Shown here: one piece after another, positions 1 through 7,891 of the stretch
Numbering within the stretch: the stretch's first letter is position 1
How the letters are laid out: every line of letters begins with the position of its first letter
NCBI RefSeq assembly: GCF_042680725.1
Contig: NZ_JBHUEK010000010.1
Span: forward strand, 248,001-312,000
Direction: 5' to 3'
Length of the DNA stretch: 64,000 nt
Source of the DNA: Ferdinandcohnia salidurans
Lineage (GTDB): Bacteria; Bacillota; Bacilli; Bacillales; Bacillaceae_L
Translations under genes and position numbers: made by a program
Notes under the pieces: generated by a model
Told to the model about the DNA's origin: nothing
Seen by the model: the letters and a program-made list of their open reading frames with translations, nothing else
Database searches by the model: none

Positions 1-2
1 CC

Positions 3-1109
3 TCAGCATCAACGGGTGGTCAAATTATGCCTCCAATCATGGGAGCAGCCGCATTTATCATGGCTTCCTATACAAATATCCCATATAGCCAAATTATGTT
101 GGTTGCAATTATCCCGGCTGCCCTTTATTTTCTAGGCGTATTCTTTGGTGTTCACTTCGAATCAAAAAAGATTGGAATTGTGGGGGTTCCCAAGGAGACT
201 TTGCCTAAAGCAAAGAAGTTAATGCTTGAACGTGGCTACCTATTGCTGCCTCTTATCGTTATTTTTTACACATTACTGACAGGAAAGACGCCAATGCGTG
301 CTGCATTGCTTGCGATTCTAGTCTCATTTTTAGTGAGTCTTGTTCGTAAAGATACAAGAATGTCGTTAAAAAGTGTTATTAAAACACTTGAGGAAGGTGC
401 AAGAGTTGCTTTGCCGGTTATCGCAGCGTGTGCGTCTGCGGGGATTATTGTTGGAGTAGTTGTTCAAACAGGTCTTGGTGGACGTATTGCTGATGGTATT
501 ATTGCGTTGGGTGGAGGAAGCTTAATCCTTACTTTGTTCTTTACCATGATTGCTTGCTTAATCCTTGGAATGGGTTTGCCAACAACAGCAAACTATGTTG
601 TTACAGCTACAATGGCTGCTCCCGCATTAATCCTTGGGTTAGATGTACCAGTACTCGCGGCTCATATGTTTGTCTTCTATTTTGGAATCGTAGCAGACAT
701 TACTCCGCCGGTTTGCTTAGCCGCCTATGCTGGGGCTGGCTTAGCAAGGGCAAATCCATTTACAACGGGAGTAACAGCAACAAAACTTGCGACAGCCGCA
801 TATATAATTCCATTTATCTTTGTCATCAATCCGCAAATGCTTTTAATCGACTTCAAGGTTCCATTCTTGGTCATATCTGTCATAACGGCGATTATTGGTA
901 TGATTGGTATTAGTACAGCAATGATCGGATTCTTCATACGTAGGGCATTTGTATGGGAGCGAATCATTCTATTCGCCGCAGGCCTAAGCCTTGTATCACC
1001 AAGTATTTATTTTGGAGCTGCAGGTGTGATTGGATTATTAGCTATTTTATTTATTCAATCTCGCCGTCCAAAAGAAAATATTCAAGCACCAACGATGTCA
1101 TTCAATTAG
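3..1109 (+). CDS. TRAP transporter fused permease, C-terminal part (cut by window start)
   Basis: The reading frame is open from the left edge (first complete codon at 3) and ends at 1109, so the N-terminus lies outside the window. What remains is almost entirely hydrophobic, with about ten membrane segments. It carries the conserved DctM-type stretches SASTGGQIMPPIMGAAAF at the edge and GMGLPTTANYVV near residue 190. This pattern is typical of the fused small/large permease (DctQM) of TRAP carriers of the TAXI type, which take up organic acids or amino-acid-like solutes using an ion gradient with an extracellular binding protein. That binding protein would be expected upstream. The substrate cannot be read from sequence. 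The adjacent aminotransferase and RpiR regulator suggest an amino compound, but a terminator separates them. Family call is firm; substrate unknown. Confidence 0.88.
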   Translation, partial: SASTGGQIMPPIMGAAAFIMASYTNIPYSQIMLVAIIPAALYFLGVFFGVHFESKKIGIVGVPKETLPKAKKLMLERGYLLLPLIVIFYTLLTGKTPMRAALLAILVSFLVSLVRKDTRMSLKSVIKTLEEGARVALPVIAACASAGIIVGVVVQTGLGGRIADGIIALGGGSLILTLFFTMIACLILGMGLPTTANYVVTATMAAPALILGLDVPVLAAHMFVFYFGIVADITPPVCLAAYAGAGLARANPFTTGVTATKLATAAYIIPFIFVINPQMLLIDFKVPFLVISVITAIIGMIGISTAMIGFFIRRAFVWERIILFAAGLSLVSPSIYFGAAGVIGLLAILFIQSRRPKENIQAPTMSFN

Positions 1110-1115
1110 TTTATT

Positions 1116-1145
1116 ACCACCCTTTTTGAAAAGGGTGGTTTTTTA
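1116..1145 (+). terminator. Rho-independent terminator after TRAP permease
   Basis: A perfect 10-bp stem (accacccttt / aaagggtggt) with a 4-base loop is followed by a T-run. It starts 7 bases after the TRAP permease stop and separates that gene from the aminotransferase unit. Confidence 0.9.
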
Positions 1146-1190
1146 CTGCTAAATGTTGAGGTGAAAATGAGTTCTCTCTAAATAACCTAT

Positions 1191-1219
1191 TTACTTCAGA
1201 GTTTGTCCTACATTATAAT
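1191..1219 (+). promoter_or_regulatory. Sigma-A-type promoter of the aminotransferase-RpiR operon
   Basis: TTACTT (1191-1196), a 17-base spacer and TATAAT (1214-1219) lie about 60 bases upstream of the TTG start at 1282. The -10 is perfect, the -35 weak. Palindromes lie directly downstream of the -10, a position suited to repression. Confidence 0.6.
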
Positions 1220-1263
1220 GAAATAAATATTTCTTAAATTTATATTATGAAATATAAATTTCA
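1220..1263. promoter_or_regulatory. Tandem GAAAT/ATTTC palindromes, candidate RpiR-regulator operator
   Basis: Two inverted repeats sit immediately after the -10 box. GAAATA-aa-TATTTC occupies 1220-1233 and TGAAAT-ataa-ATTTCA occupies 1248-1263. A perfect 11-bp inverted repeat (aaatttatatt / aatataaattt, 4-base loop) spans 1236-1261 and overlaps the second one. RpiR-family regulators often bind GAAA/TTTC-type palindromes and are often encoded in the operon they control, as here. The assignment to this regulator is inference. Confidence 0.45.
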
Positions 1264-1281
1264 AAAGAGGGGGCTGTTCAA

Positions 1282-2670
1282 TTGACATTGTTTCAATCCA
1301 ACCAAGGTCATATTTCTGAAAAAATGATGGGGTCTGAAAATTTATTTAAGTATGCAAAATCTGTAATTCCTGGAGGAGTTTCAGCAAACATAAAATACTT
1401 CGCACCACATCCCATTTTTATGGACAAAGGGAATGGGAGTCGATTAATTGATGTAGATGGGCATGAATATATTGATTATTTATTGTGCTATGGAGCCCTT
1501 CTACTTGGCCACGGTCACCCAGAGGTTACGGCTGCTGTATATAATCAATTGGCCACAGCAGGAACAGCAGTTTTTGGGGCTCCACATGTATTAGAAGTTG
1601 AAATGGCAAATAAATTAATTGAGCATTTTCCGGGTATTGAAATGGTCCGCTATACGAATTCTGGATTAGAGGCTACATTATTAGCGATTCGATTGGCACA
1701 AGCTTATACAGGAAAAACAAACATAGCAAAATTTGAAGGACATTATCATGGAGGCTATAATGAGGTTTTGGTAAGTGTGAATCCAACCATTGATGAAGCG
1801 GGTAATGAGAAGAAGCCGAACTCTGTGCCAGAATCGAAAGGGATATCAACACATAACGCCGAAAATACAATTATTCTACCTTTTAACAACTTAAATGCAA
1901 CGGAGCAAATATTGCGACAATACAAGGATAAAATTGCAGCTGTTATTATTGAACCTGTTCAAGGTGGATTTATTCCAGCTGAAGAGAGTTTTATGGATGG
2001 ACTTCGAAAACTTACAAGGGAGTTGGGTATACTTTTAATTTTTGATGAAGTAAAAACTGGTTTTCGCTTAACTTTAGGAGGGGCACAATCTATTTATGGA
2101 ATTAAGCCAGACCTTACAGCACTTGGAAAGGTATTGGGGGGTGGCTTTCCTGTTGGAGCCGTTGGTGGTCTCCAAGAGATTATGGAGTTAATGGCCCCTT
2201 CTAAAGGTGGAGATATATTATCTGCAGGCGGAAAGGCTATAAAGAAAGATCATGTGCTATTTCATAGTGGAACCTATAATGGTCATCCAATTGTATTGGC
2301 AGCTGGATTAGCGACGATTAAAGTTCTTGAGAAAGATAATGTGTACCCAGGATTAATTCAAAAAACGGAAAACCTTCGTTCAAGCCTCGAAAAACTTTAT
2401 CAATCATATGGAATGGAAATGCAGACTGTTGGGATGGGAAGTATTTTTAATATTGTTCATACAAATCAATCAATAAAGAATTATCGAGACTTACTAAAAG
2501 CAGATATGAAACTTCGTGAAAACATAGATTATGAGCTTTTAAAATTGGGGATCTATACAAAGCCATTAAATCGTTATTCAATGTCTATTGTGCATACAGA
2601 TGAAGACATTAAAGAAACTGTCAGAAAGCATGAAATGGCAATTAAGATAGTGAAAGGAATCGATTCATAA
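1282..2670 (+). CDS. Class-III PLP-dependent aminotransferase (glutamate-1-semialdehyde aminomutase-like)
   Basis: A 462-residue fold-type-I PLP enzyme of the class-III aminotransferase group. The cofactor-binding lysine is K283 in TALGKVLGGGFPVG, preceded by the PLP-contacting LLIFDEVKTGFR segment around residue 250. A glycine-rich SGLEATLLAIRLAQAYTG segment near residue 132 matches the cofactor-phosphate region. It resembles glutamate-1-semialdehyde 2,1-aminomutase, but no heme genes are nearby. Its partner genes are an RpiR regulator and an upstream TRAP permease, so a catabolic aminotransferase or mutase for an imported amino compound is more likely than HemL. The TTG start is chosen because AGAGGGGG precedes it at good spacing. 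The regulator gene follows with a one-base gap. Substrate unknown. Confidence 0.85.
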   Translation: MTLFQSNQGHISEKMMGSENLFKYAKSVIPGGVSANIKYFAPHPIFMDKGNGSRLIDVDGHEYIDYLLCYGALLLGHGHPEVTAAVYNQLATAGTAVFGAPHVLEVEMANKLIEHFPGIEMVRYTNSGLEATLLAIRLAQAYTGKTNIAKFEGHYHGGYNEVLVSVNPTIDEAGNEKKPNSVPESKGISTHNAENTIILPFNNLNATEQILRQYKDKIAAVIIEPVQGGFIPAEESFMDGLRKLTRELGILLIFDEVKTGFRLTLGGAQSIYGIKPDLTALGKVLGGGFPVGAVGGLQEIMELMAPSKGGDILSAGGKAIKKDHVLFHSGTYNGHPIVLAAGLATIKVLEKDNVYPGLIQKTENLRSSLEKLYQSYGMEMQTVGMGSIFNIVHTNQSIKNYRDLLKADMKLRENIDYELLKLGIYTKPLNRYSMSIVHTDEDIKETVRKHEMAIKIVKGIDS

Positions 2671-2671
2671 G

Positions 2672-3520
2672 ATGCAAGAGGTGTACCAAAATATAACGAA
2701 TAAATTACCTGAAATGAGTAAATCACAACGGAAAATTGCAAAGTACGTATTGGGAAACACGGAATCTGTACCATTTTTTACTGTAGGACAGCTAGCAAAA
2801 ATGGCAGATGTTAGTGAGGCAACTGTTGTTCGTTTTTCCACGTTTCTTGGATATAGTGGGTATCCAGAATGGCAAAAAGACATGCAGGATTCTGTAAAAA
2901 GGCAGCTTACCACAGTAGAACGTCTAAAGATTACTGAGGATATTTATGATTCAGAGGACAAAGCCGTTTACGAAATGTTTCAGGAAGAAATAAACCGAAT
3001 TCAAAAGATGGCAGACCAATTTGATATAACGGCATTCCATCAAGCAGTCGAGGCTATAATTAATGCAAAACGAATCTATATAGTCGCAAATCGAAGTGCA
3101 GTTTCTCTAGGCTCTTTTTTAGAATTTTACTTAGATTTATTATTCGAAAATACAGAGTTAATTAGGAACCCGAATGGTATTTCTGAAAAGTTATTCCGAA
3201 TAACTGAAGAGGATATTGTAATCGGACTGAGTTTCGCTAGATATACAAAAAATACAATTGAGGCAGTCTCATTTGCCAAAGACCGCGGTGCAAATGTAAT
3301 TGCTATCACAGATACGCGGCTTTCTCCCTTGATTCCTTATGCTAATATTGTTCTTTGCTCGCCAAGTGAGATGCCGTCATATATTGATTCATTTGTTGCT
3401 CCGTTAAGTTTACTAAATGCTTTATTAACAGCAGTTGGTCGAAAGAAGCGGAAAGAAATTGAAAGGCATCTTACCGATTTAGAGGAAGTGTGGGAGAGGT
3501 TTCAAATTTTTTATGGGTAA
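2672..3520 (+). CDS. MurR/RpiR-family transcriptional regulator
   Basis: A 282-residue regulator. An N-terminal helix-turn-helix domain (about residues 1-75, with QLAKMADVSEATVVRFSTFL as the recognition region) is followed by a C-terminal SIS sugar-isomerase-like domain (about residues 105-260, with IYIVANRSAVSLG and VIAITDTRLSPLI). RpiR proteins sense phosphosugars or related metabolites. The gene begins one base after the aminotransferase stop, so the two are co-transcribed, and palindromes at the operon promoter suggest autoregulation. Its ligand is unknown. A clear terminator follows. Confidence 0.9.
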   Translation: MQEVYQNITNKLPEMSKSQRKIAKYVLGNTESVPFFTVGQLAKMADVSEATVVRFSTFLGYSGYPEWQKDMQDSVKRQLTTVERLKITEDIYDSEDKAVYEMFQEEINRIQKMADQFDITAFHQAVEAIINAKRIYIVANRSAVSLGSFLEFYLDLLFENTELIRNPNGISEKLFRITEEDIVIGLSFARYTKNTIEAVSFAKDRGANVIAITDTRLSPLIPYANIVLCSPSEMPSYIDSFVAPLSLLNALLTAVGRKKRKEIERHLTDLEEVWERFQIFYG

Positions 3521-3524
3521 ATCG

Positions 3525-3551
3525 AAACGACGTGCGAAGGGCACGTCGTTT
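3525..3551. terminator. Bidirectional terminator between rpiR-type gene and DUF3231 gene
   Basis: A perfect 11-bp stem (aaacgacgtgc / gcacgtcgttt) with a 5-base loop lies between convergent genes. Its right end overlaps the stop of the minus-strand DUF3231 gene. Confidence 0.75.
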
Positions 3552-4557
3552 ACTTTGAATGTTTTTGTAGTTTAATCCGATCAACCGTACCTGGTGGCTC
3601 TTGAATCCACCTGCGGTTGACCATTATATCGAATCCTTTAGCAGCGTAAAGTAAAATCTCACCGATCGTTTTTGAGTAAAAAGCAACCAAATCTGCCCTC
3701 ATAGATATTCCCTGTGCATGCCCAATTAAAGTAATGTCGATTCCGTTGAGAGCATGAAAAAGTGAAACAATGAGCTTATCTGAAAATGGAGATACCGTTG
3801 AACCCGTTACCTCCATTGGAATGGATGTTGTTCCCATAAGATTTTCCTGTTTCAGAAGGTCATTAATAAAAGTAATTTGTTTTTCTGATATTTTTTTTCC
3901 TTCACTAATAAAGTCAAAGATTTCCTTGTCCTTTACGACTTGAAGGAAACCCGTGCAAAGAACAATTGCAAAAAAGTTTCGTTCCAAATTAAAAAACATA
4001 TCCGTGATTTCCAAAACATTTAATGGCCTCTTATCCCCGATTAACTTTGTTAAATATGTCTTTTTTTCTATATACTTATTTTCAGTAGGATAGACAACCA
4101 TTGGGGGACGGTCATATATTCCTTTTTCAAGCATTAGCTGGGTTGCTTCATTATACTGAGTTAAAGCATCTGATAAGCATTTAGAAAATAATGATCGAAT
4201 ATCCTCTCTAGCCACATTTGAAGCGATAAAGCTAAAATTGATCATATTCATTCGACTCATTGCATAAACAAAAGTTAAAGAAAAAGGGTCATAAAACAAT
4301 GGCGGTGCCGATAGGTTTATATCCTCATCGGAAAACTCATCCGGTATTGGAATTTTTTCTTCTGAAAATATTCGCTTTATTTCTTTCATTTGCCCACTAT
4401 ATATTTGAAAAGATTCTTTTAATAGTGGTTTAATTTCCTCATCTTTTAAGTGGTGAAGGAAATATTTAATCAAACAAATCGTCATACTAGCCTGTATAAA
4501 CGTCGTCCATAATCCACTGATTTCAGCACTGGATAAACGAATATTATGTTTCTTCAT
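3550..4557 (-). CDS. DUF3231 family protein
   Basis: A 335-residue protein with the composition and layout of DUF3231, a Bacillaceae family made of two similar helical (ferritin-like) halves. The first half (about residues 1-160) begins LSSAEISGLWTTFIQAS. The second (about 165-320) contains GSTVSPFSDKLIVSLFHALN. Proteins of this family are common in spore formers and have no assigned function. The start at 4557 is preferred over an upstream ATG at 4581 because GGGGAGGGTG lies just before it. It follows a lipoprotein gene on the same strand by about 70 bases. Confidence 0.75.
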   Translation of the reverse strand: MKKHNIRLSSAEISGLWTTFIQASMTICLIKYFLHHLKDEEIKPLLKESFQIYSGQMKEIKRIFSEEKIPIPDEFSDEDINLSAPPLFYDPFSLTFVYAMSRMNMINFSFIASNVAREDIRSLFSKCLSDALTQYNEATQLMLEKGIYDRPPMVVYPTENKYIEKKTYLTKLIGDKRPLNVLEITDMFFNLERNFFAIVLCTGFLQVVKDKEIFDFISEGKKISEKQITFINDLLKQENLMGTTSIPMEVTGSTVSPFSDKLIVSLFHALNGIDITLIGHAQGISMRADLVAFYSKTIGEILLYAAKGFDIMVNRRWIQEPPGTVDRIKLQKHSK

Positions 4558-4626
4558 AAGGCACCCTCCCCAATACTTCATATATGGGTAGTATTGGTTA
4601 AATGAAAATTTCTATTCTTTAACAAT

Positions 4627-5115
4627 TCAACCTTCCATGTAAGATAATAATTGTTCAAACTCTTCGTTAATGGATTTAATCTGCTCGTAGCCATCGTCCG
4701 TTTTGTTTGTATCCCCATTTGTAATCCCCTGGAGCAGTGTATTCATGCCTTCCATATATCTTTCAATTGACGCTTGAATGTGAATTCGTAACTTTTTCAA
4801 ACTTTTATTACTCGGTTTACCATCTAGCTCAATTAGATTATAAATGTACATCGCTTCCTCATTAGCGATTTGCATTGTTTCAATTGCTGCCTCTAATTCA
4901 TCCTCTTTTTTCATTTCTTCCAAAAGCATATTTAATTCCCTATTAAGTTGATTAAATTTTTGTACATGGCTTTGAAGGCTATCTAATATAACCTGATCCT
5001 TTTTTGAAAGATTCTGGTCAAGGGCATTGTATAAATCTGAAGCGGTCATAGAAGGTGAGGAGCATCCTATTAATAACGCGATAAAGATGAATAGTAGAAT
5101 GATTTTTCGAATCAT
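4627..5115 (-). CDS. Putative lipoprotein of unknown function
   Basis: A 162-residue protein. An N-terminal hydrophobic segment ends in the lipobox LIGC (Cys18), so the mature protein should be lipid-anchored on the outer face of the membrane. The rest is strongly charged and predicted helical, with Glu/Lys/Leu-rich coiled-coil-like stretches around residues 45-80 and 105-160. AGGGAGGG lies just upstream of the start. No family is recognised. It precedes the DUF3231 gene on the same strand and may be co-transcribed with it. Confidence 0.65.
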   Translation of the reverse strand: MIRKIILLFIFIALLIGCSSPSMTASDLYNALDQNLSKKDQVILDSLQSHVQKFNQLNRELNMLLEEMKKEDELEAAIETMQIANEEAMYIYNLIELDGKPSNKSLKKLRIHIQASIERYMEGMNTLLQGITNGDTNKTDDGYEQIKSINEEFEQLLSYMEG

Positions 5116-5179
5116 ATTGACCCTCCCTAGTAACGTATATAAAAGGATATGAGACTTGTCCTTGTTATATGCTTGGGGT

Positions 5180-5208
5180 TTGACAAATAGATTCTAGTAT
5201 ATTATCTT
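5180..5208 (+). promoter_or_regulatory. Promoter of mhqD-like gene
   Basis: TTGACA (5180-5185), a 17-base spacer and TATCTT (5203-5208). The -10 lies inside the palindrome at 5201-5222, so a protein bound there would block polymerase. Confidence 0.6.
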
Positions 5209-5222
5209 CAATTAAAGATAAT
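5201..5222. promoter_or_regulatory. MhqR-type operator upstream of mhqD-like gene
   Basis: A 22-bp palindrome with arms ATTATCTT and AAGATAAT and one mismatched pair. It follows the TATCTnnAATTnnAGATA pattern known for the MarR-type quinone sensor MhqR in Bacillus subtilis. The same pattern, in perfect form, precedes the dioxygenase gene at 11402, another typical MhqR target. No mhqR gene is in the window. Confidence 0.65.
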
Positions 5223-5292
5223 TTATCATTAACTATTATTAAGGTCTCGTTAGGAGATACTAGAAATAGCATTTCTTTTAGGAGGGAATACG

Positions 5293-5898
5293 ATGAAGCA
5301 TATTTTCCGTGAAGGTAAAGATAAAACAAAACCAACTCTTCTGTTATTACATGGTACAGGAGGAACTGAGTCGGATTTATTGCCATTAGCACCACATATA
5401 GATGAAGATGCATCCGTATTAAGCGTGCGTGGAAATGTATCTGAAAATGGCATGCCACGCTTTTTCCGTCGCTTAGCCGAAGGGATTTTTGATATGGAAG
5501 ATCTTTTTTTCCGTACAAAAGAATTAAATGAGTTCCTCGACGAGGCTGCCACAACTTACTCATTCGATCGAAATAATATTGTTGCAATTGGGTACTCAAA
5601 TGGAGCAAATATTGCAGGAAGCCTACTGTTCCATTACAAAGATGCCTTAAAAGGAGCCATTCTGCACCATCCAATGGTACCAAGAAGAGGTATAGAATTA
5701 CCCGATCTTACGGGTACACCTGTCTTCATAACAGCAGGTAAAAATGATCCAATTTGTCCAGCACAGGAAACCATTGACCTGCAAGACCTTCTGCAGAAAG
5801 TAAATGCAGATGTCGAGGTACATTGGGAAAATAATGGACATATGCTAACTGGCACAGAGGTTGCTGCAGCAGCGAAGTGGTATAAGAAACACTTCTAA
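5293..5898 (+). CDS. mhqD: MhqD-like alpha/beta hydrolase (carboxylesterase/phospholipase family)
   Basis: A 201-residue cytoplasmic alpha/beta hydrolase. The oxyanion segment LLLLHGTGG is near residue 15, the nucleophile elbow is GYSNG with Ser102, and the acid and base are Asp152 (NDPICP) and His183 (GHMLTG). The length and the segment VRGNVSENGMPRFFRRLAEG match the Bacillus MhqD/YodD hydrolase, part of the MhqR regulon that deals with quinones, catechol and electrophiles. The promoter with an embedded MhqR-type palindrome supports that role. GGAGGGAATACG precedes the ATG. The catalytic substrate is not established in the family. Confidence 0.8.
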   Translation: MKHIFREGKDKTKPTLLLLHGTGGTESDLLPLAPHIDEDASVLSVRGNVSENGMPRFFRRLAEGIFDMEDLFFRTKELNEFLDEAATTYSFDRNNIVAIGYSNGANIAGSLLFHYKDALKGAILHHPMVPRRGIELPDLTGTPVFITAGKNDPICPAQETIDLQDLLQKVNADVEVHWENNGHMLTGTEVAAAAKWYKKHF

Positions 5899-5970
5899 AA
5901 TCGGGTGGTTTCAGTCTCACTGCGTGTTAATCTAGTGGAATTGCGTTATAATAGTTTTATACATCAAAAC

Positions 5971-6013
5971 AATAACCCAAGATTGTGTTGTAAAAATACA
6001 ATCTTGGGTTATT
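5971..6013 (+). terminator. Long hairpin terminator after mhqD-like gene
   Basis: A perfect 16-bp stem with an 11-base loop; the right arm ends in TTATTTG. It lies about 70 bases after the hydrolase stop. It also overlaps an unconvincing reading frame (5905-6105) that is not called. Nothing else was recognised between 5899 and 6163 apart from the leader of the next operon. Confidence 0.7.
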
Positions 6014-6163
6014 TGCGTTTTAATCCAGATAATTACGCAATAGCAACGCTCGTCCGCACGACCCCCAAATTCCGTACCTCATACCAATTACCTCAAAAAG
6101 AATAAAATACCATTTATGGAGGAATATATATAAAAATGTCTCTTTTAAGAAAGAGGTATCGAA

Positions 6164-7891
6164 ATGTCTTGGTCTACCATAAAGAGAAGTCCGAAACGAA
6201 GAGGTACTAAATCTTCACAACAACCAGCTGCGACAGCGAATGAAAATAACATCCCACATAAATTGGTTGAAGAGTTGCCAACCGATCAGCTGGGGGAAAA
6301 CCTTGATGGCACGATTGATTTATTGAAAAATCTATTGGGCAAGAACGCTGATTTCTTTTGTCGCAAGTTTCAAATGTACGGTAAATTTAGTGCTGCGATT
6401 ATTTACTTCTCTAGCATTGTTGATAAAAGTACAATTAACAGTGGCATTATGAAGCCTTTAATGTATGTTCCAGTTCAAACCGACCTTGAAAAACTTACAA
6501 AAACAAATGTGTTGGATTTCATTTTGAATGAGGCCATGTTTCATACTGAAATAAAAAAAGAAAGTAATATTGAAAATATCATAAATGCGTTATTACGTGG
6601 AGAAACCTTTATTTTTATTGATGGGGTTAATTCTGGTATTCAATTTGCTGTAAAGAATATCGATAAACGTTCAATCTCCCAGCCAGAAACAGAACAGGTT
6701 ATTTTAGGACCTCGAGAAGGTTTTATTGAATCCTTACAAACGAACATAGCATTATTACGAAATCGATTAAAAACAGCAGATTTTCGTGTTGAAATTATGG
6801 AAATTGGCCGCGTGTCAAAATCGACGACAGCTATTTGCTATCTTGAAGGGATTGCAACCGATGACTTAGTAAAAGAAGTGAAGGATCGTTTAGGGAAAAT
6901 TGATATAGATGCCATCTTGGATGTAGGCTATATCGAACAATTTATTGAAGATAACCATATGTCTCCTTTTCCACAGATTCAGAGTACAGAACGCCCTGAT
7001 AAGACAGTAGGAAGTATTCTAGAAGGAAGAGTGGCTATTCTAGTTGATGGATCACCATTCTCGCTTATTGCTCCAGTGGTATTTAATCAATTTTATCAAA
7101 CTTTCGAGGATTACTCTTCTCGATTTTTAATGGGTAGTTTTGTGCGACTCGCACGGATGGTGGCATTAGTTTTCTCTTTAATCTTTCCATCACTATATGT
7201 CTCCTTTATATCGTTTAACCCGGAGTTACTTCCGACTGAATTTGCTGTTGCTGTTGCGGGTGGACGTTCAGGAGTCCCTTTTCCTGCAGTGGTAGAAGTG
7301 TTAATGATTGAAGTTGCGATGGAGATCCTACGTGAAGCGACTGTTCGACTACCTAAGCAGGTAGGTGGAGCTCTTTCCATTGTAGGGGTACTCGTTATCG
7401 GACAAGCAGCGGTTGAGGCGGGTATTGCAAGTCCAATAACGGTTGTTGTAATTGCGATGACAACGATTGGTTCTTTTGCAACTCCGGCATATGATGCAGC
7501 GTTTGCTCTCCGCATGCTAAGATTTCCAATTGTCATAATGGCTGGCTTTTTTGGACTCTATGGTGTCGTCATTGGCGTTATTTTCATTTTTAATCATATG
7601 CTTTCGTTAAAATCCTTCGGAGTCCCTTATATGAGTCCAGTAACTCCTGGTAATTTTCAAGGTTTAAAGGATGTGATTATTAGAGCACCTTTTTGGTGGA
7701 TGCCAAAAAGGCCTGAAATGCTGCATTCTCAAAACTCTGACCGTTTAGGAAAAATGAATGGAAAATCTGCAAAGGTTCAAAGTAACACGTTGGATCCAGT
7801 AATGGTTGGAAATGAAAAATGGAAGGAGGACAAGTCTAGTGGAATATCCACGCGAGATAACGGTCATTCAAGCAACAACGATCCTGATTAG
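6164..7891 (+). CDS. GerA-family spore germination protein, A subunit (operon 1)
   Basis: A 575-residue germinant-receptor A subunit. A hydrophilic N-terminal domain (about residues 1-310) includes FIESLQTNIALLRNRL and TERPDKTVGSILEGR. A C-terminal membrane domain follows (about residues 310-500, roughly five helices) with the GGALSIVGVLVIGQAAVEAG segment and ends in a hydrophilic tail. Such proteins sit in the inner spore membrane and, with B and C subunits, sense germinants. The gene overlaps the B-subunit gene by 53 bases, indicating translational coupling. AGAAAGAGGTATCGA precedes the ATG. Expression under sigma G is expected, but no convincing sigma-G promoter was found. The subfamily (GerA, GerK or other) and the germinant cannot be assigned. 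Confidence 0.93.
   Translation: MSWSTIKRSPKRRGTKSSQQPAATANENNIPHKLVEELPTDQLGENLDGTIDLLKNLLGKNADFFCRKFQMYGKFSAAIIYFSSIVDKSTINSGIMKPLMYVPVQTDLEKLTKTNVLDFILNEAMFHTEIKKESNIENIINALLRGETFIFIDGVNSGIQFAVKNIDKRSISQPETEQVILGPREGFIESLQTNIALLRNRLKTADFRVEIMEIGRVSKSTTAICYLEGIATDDLVKEVKDRLGKIDIDAILDVGYIEQFIEDNHMSPFPQIQSTERPDKTVGSILEGRVAILVDGSPFSLIAPVVFNQFYQTFEDYSSRFLMGSFVRLARMVALVFSLIFPSLYVSFISFNPELLPTEFAVAVAGGRSGVPFPAVVEVLMIEVAMEILREATVRLPKQVGGALSIVGVLVIGQAAVEAGIASPITVVVIAMTTIGSFATPAYDAAFALRMLRFPIVIMAGFFGLYGVVIGVIFIFNHMLSLKSFGVPYMSPVTPGNFQGLKDVIIRAPFWWMPKRPEMLHSQNSDRLGKMNGKSAKVQSNTLDPVMVGNEKWKEDKSSGISTRDNGHSSNNDPD

Noticed and set aside
5905..6105. 66-codon frame after the mhqD-like gene
   Set aside because: It runs through the 16-bp terminator hairpin, has no ribosome-binding site and no protein-like composition.
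6014..6163. Sigma-G promoter for ger operon 1
   Set aside because: Several weak matches to the -35/-10 elements exist, but none has both elements at proper spacing.
7111..7536. 141-codon minus-strand frame inside the ger A-subunit gene
   Set aside because: It is a shadow of a strongly supported plus-strand gene, with no start signal.
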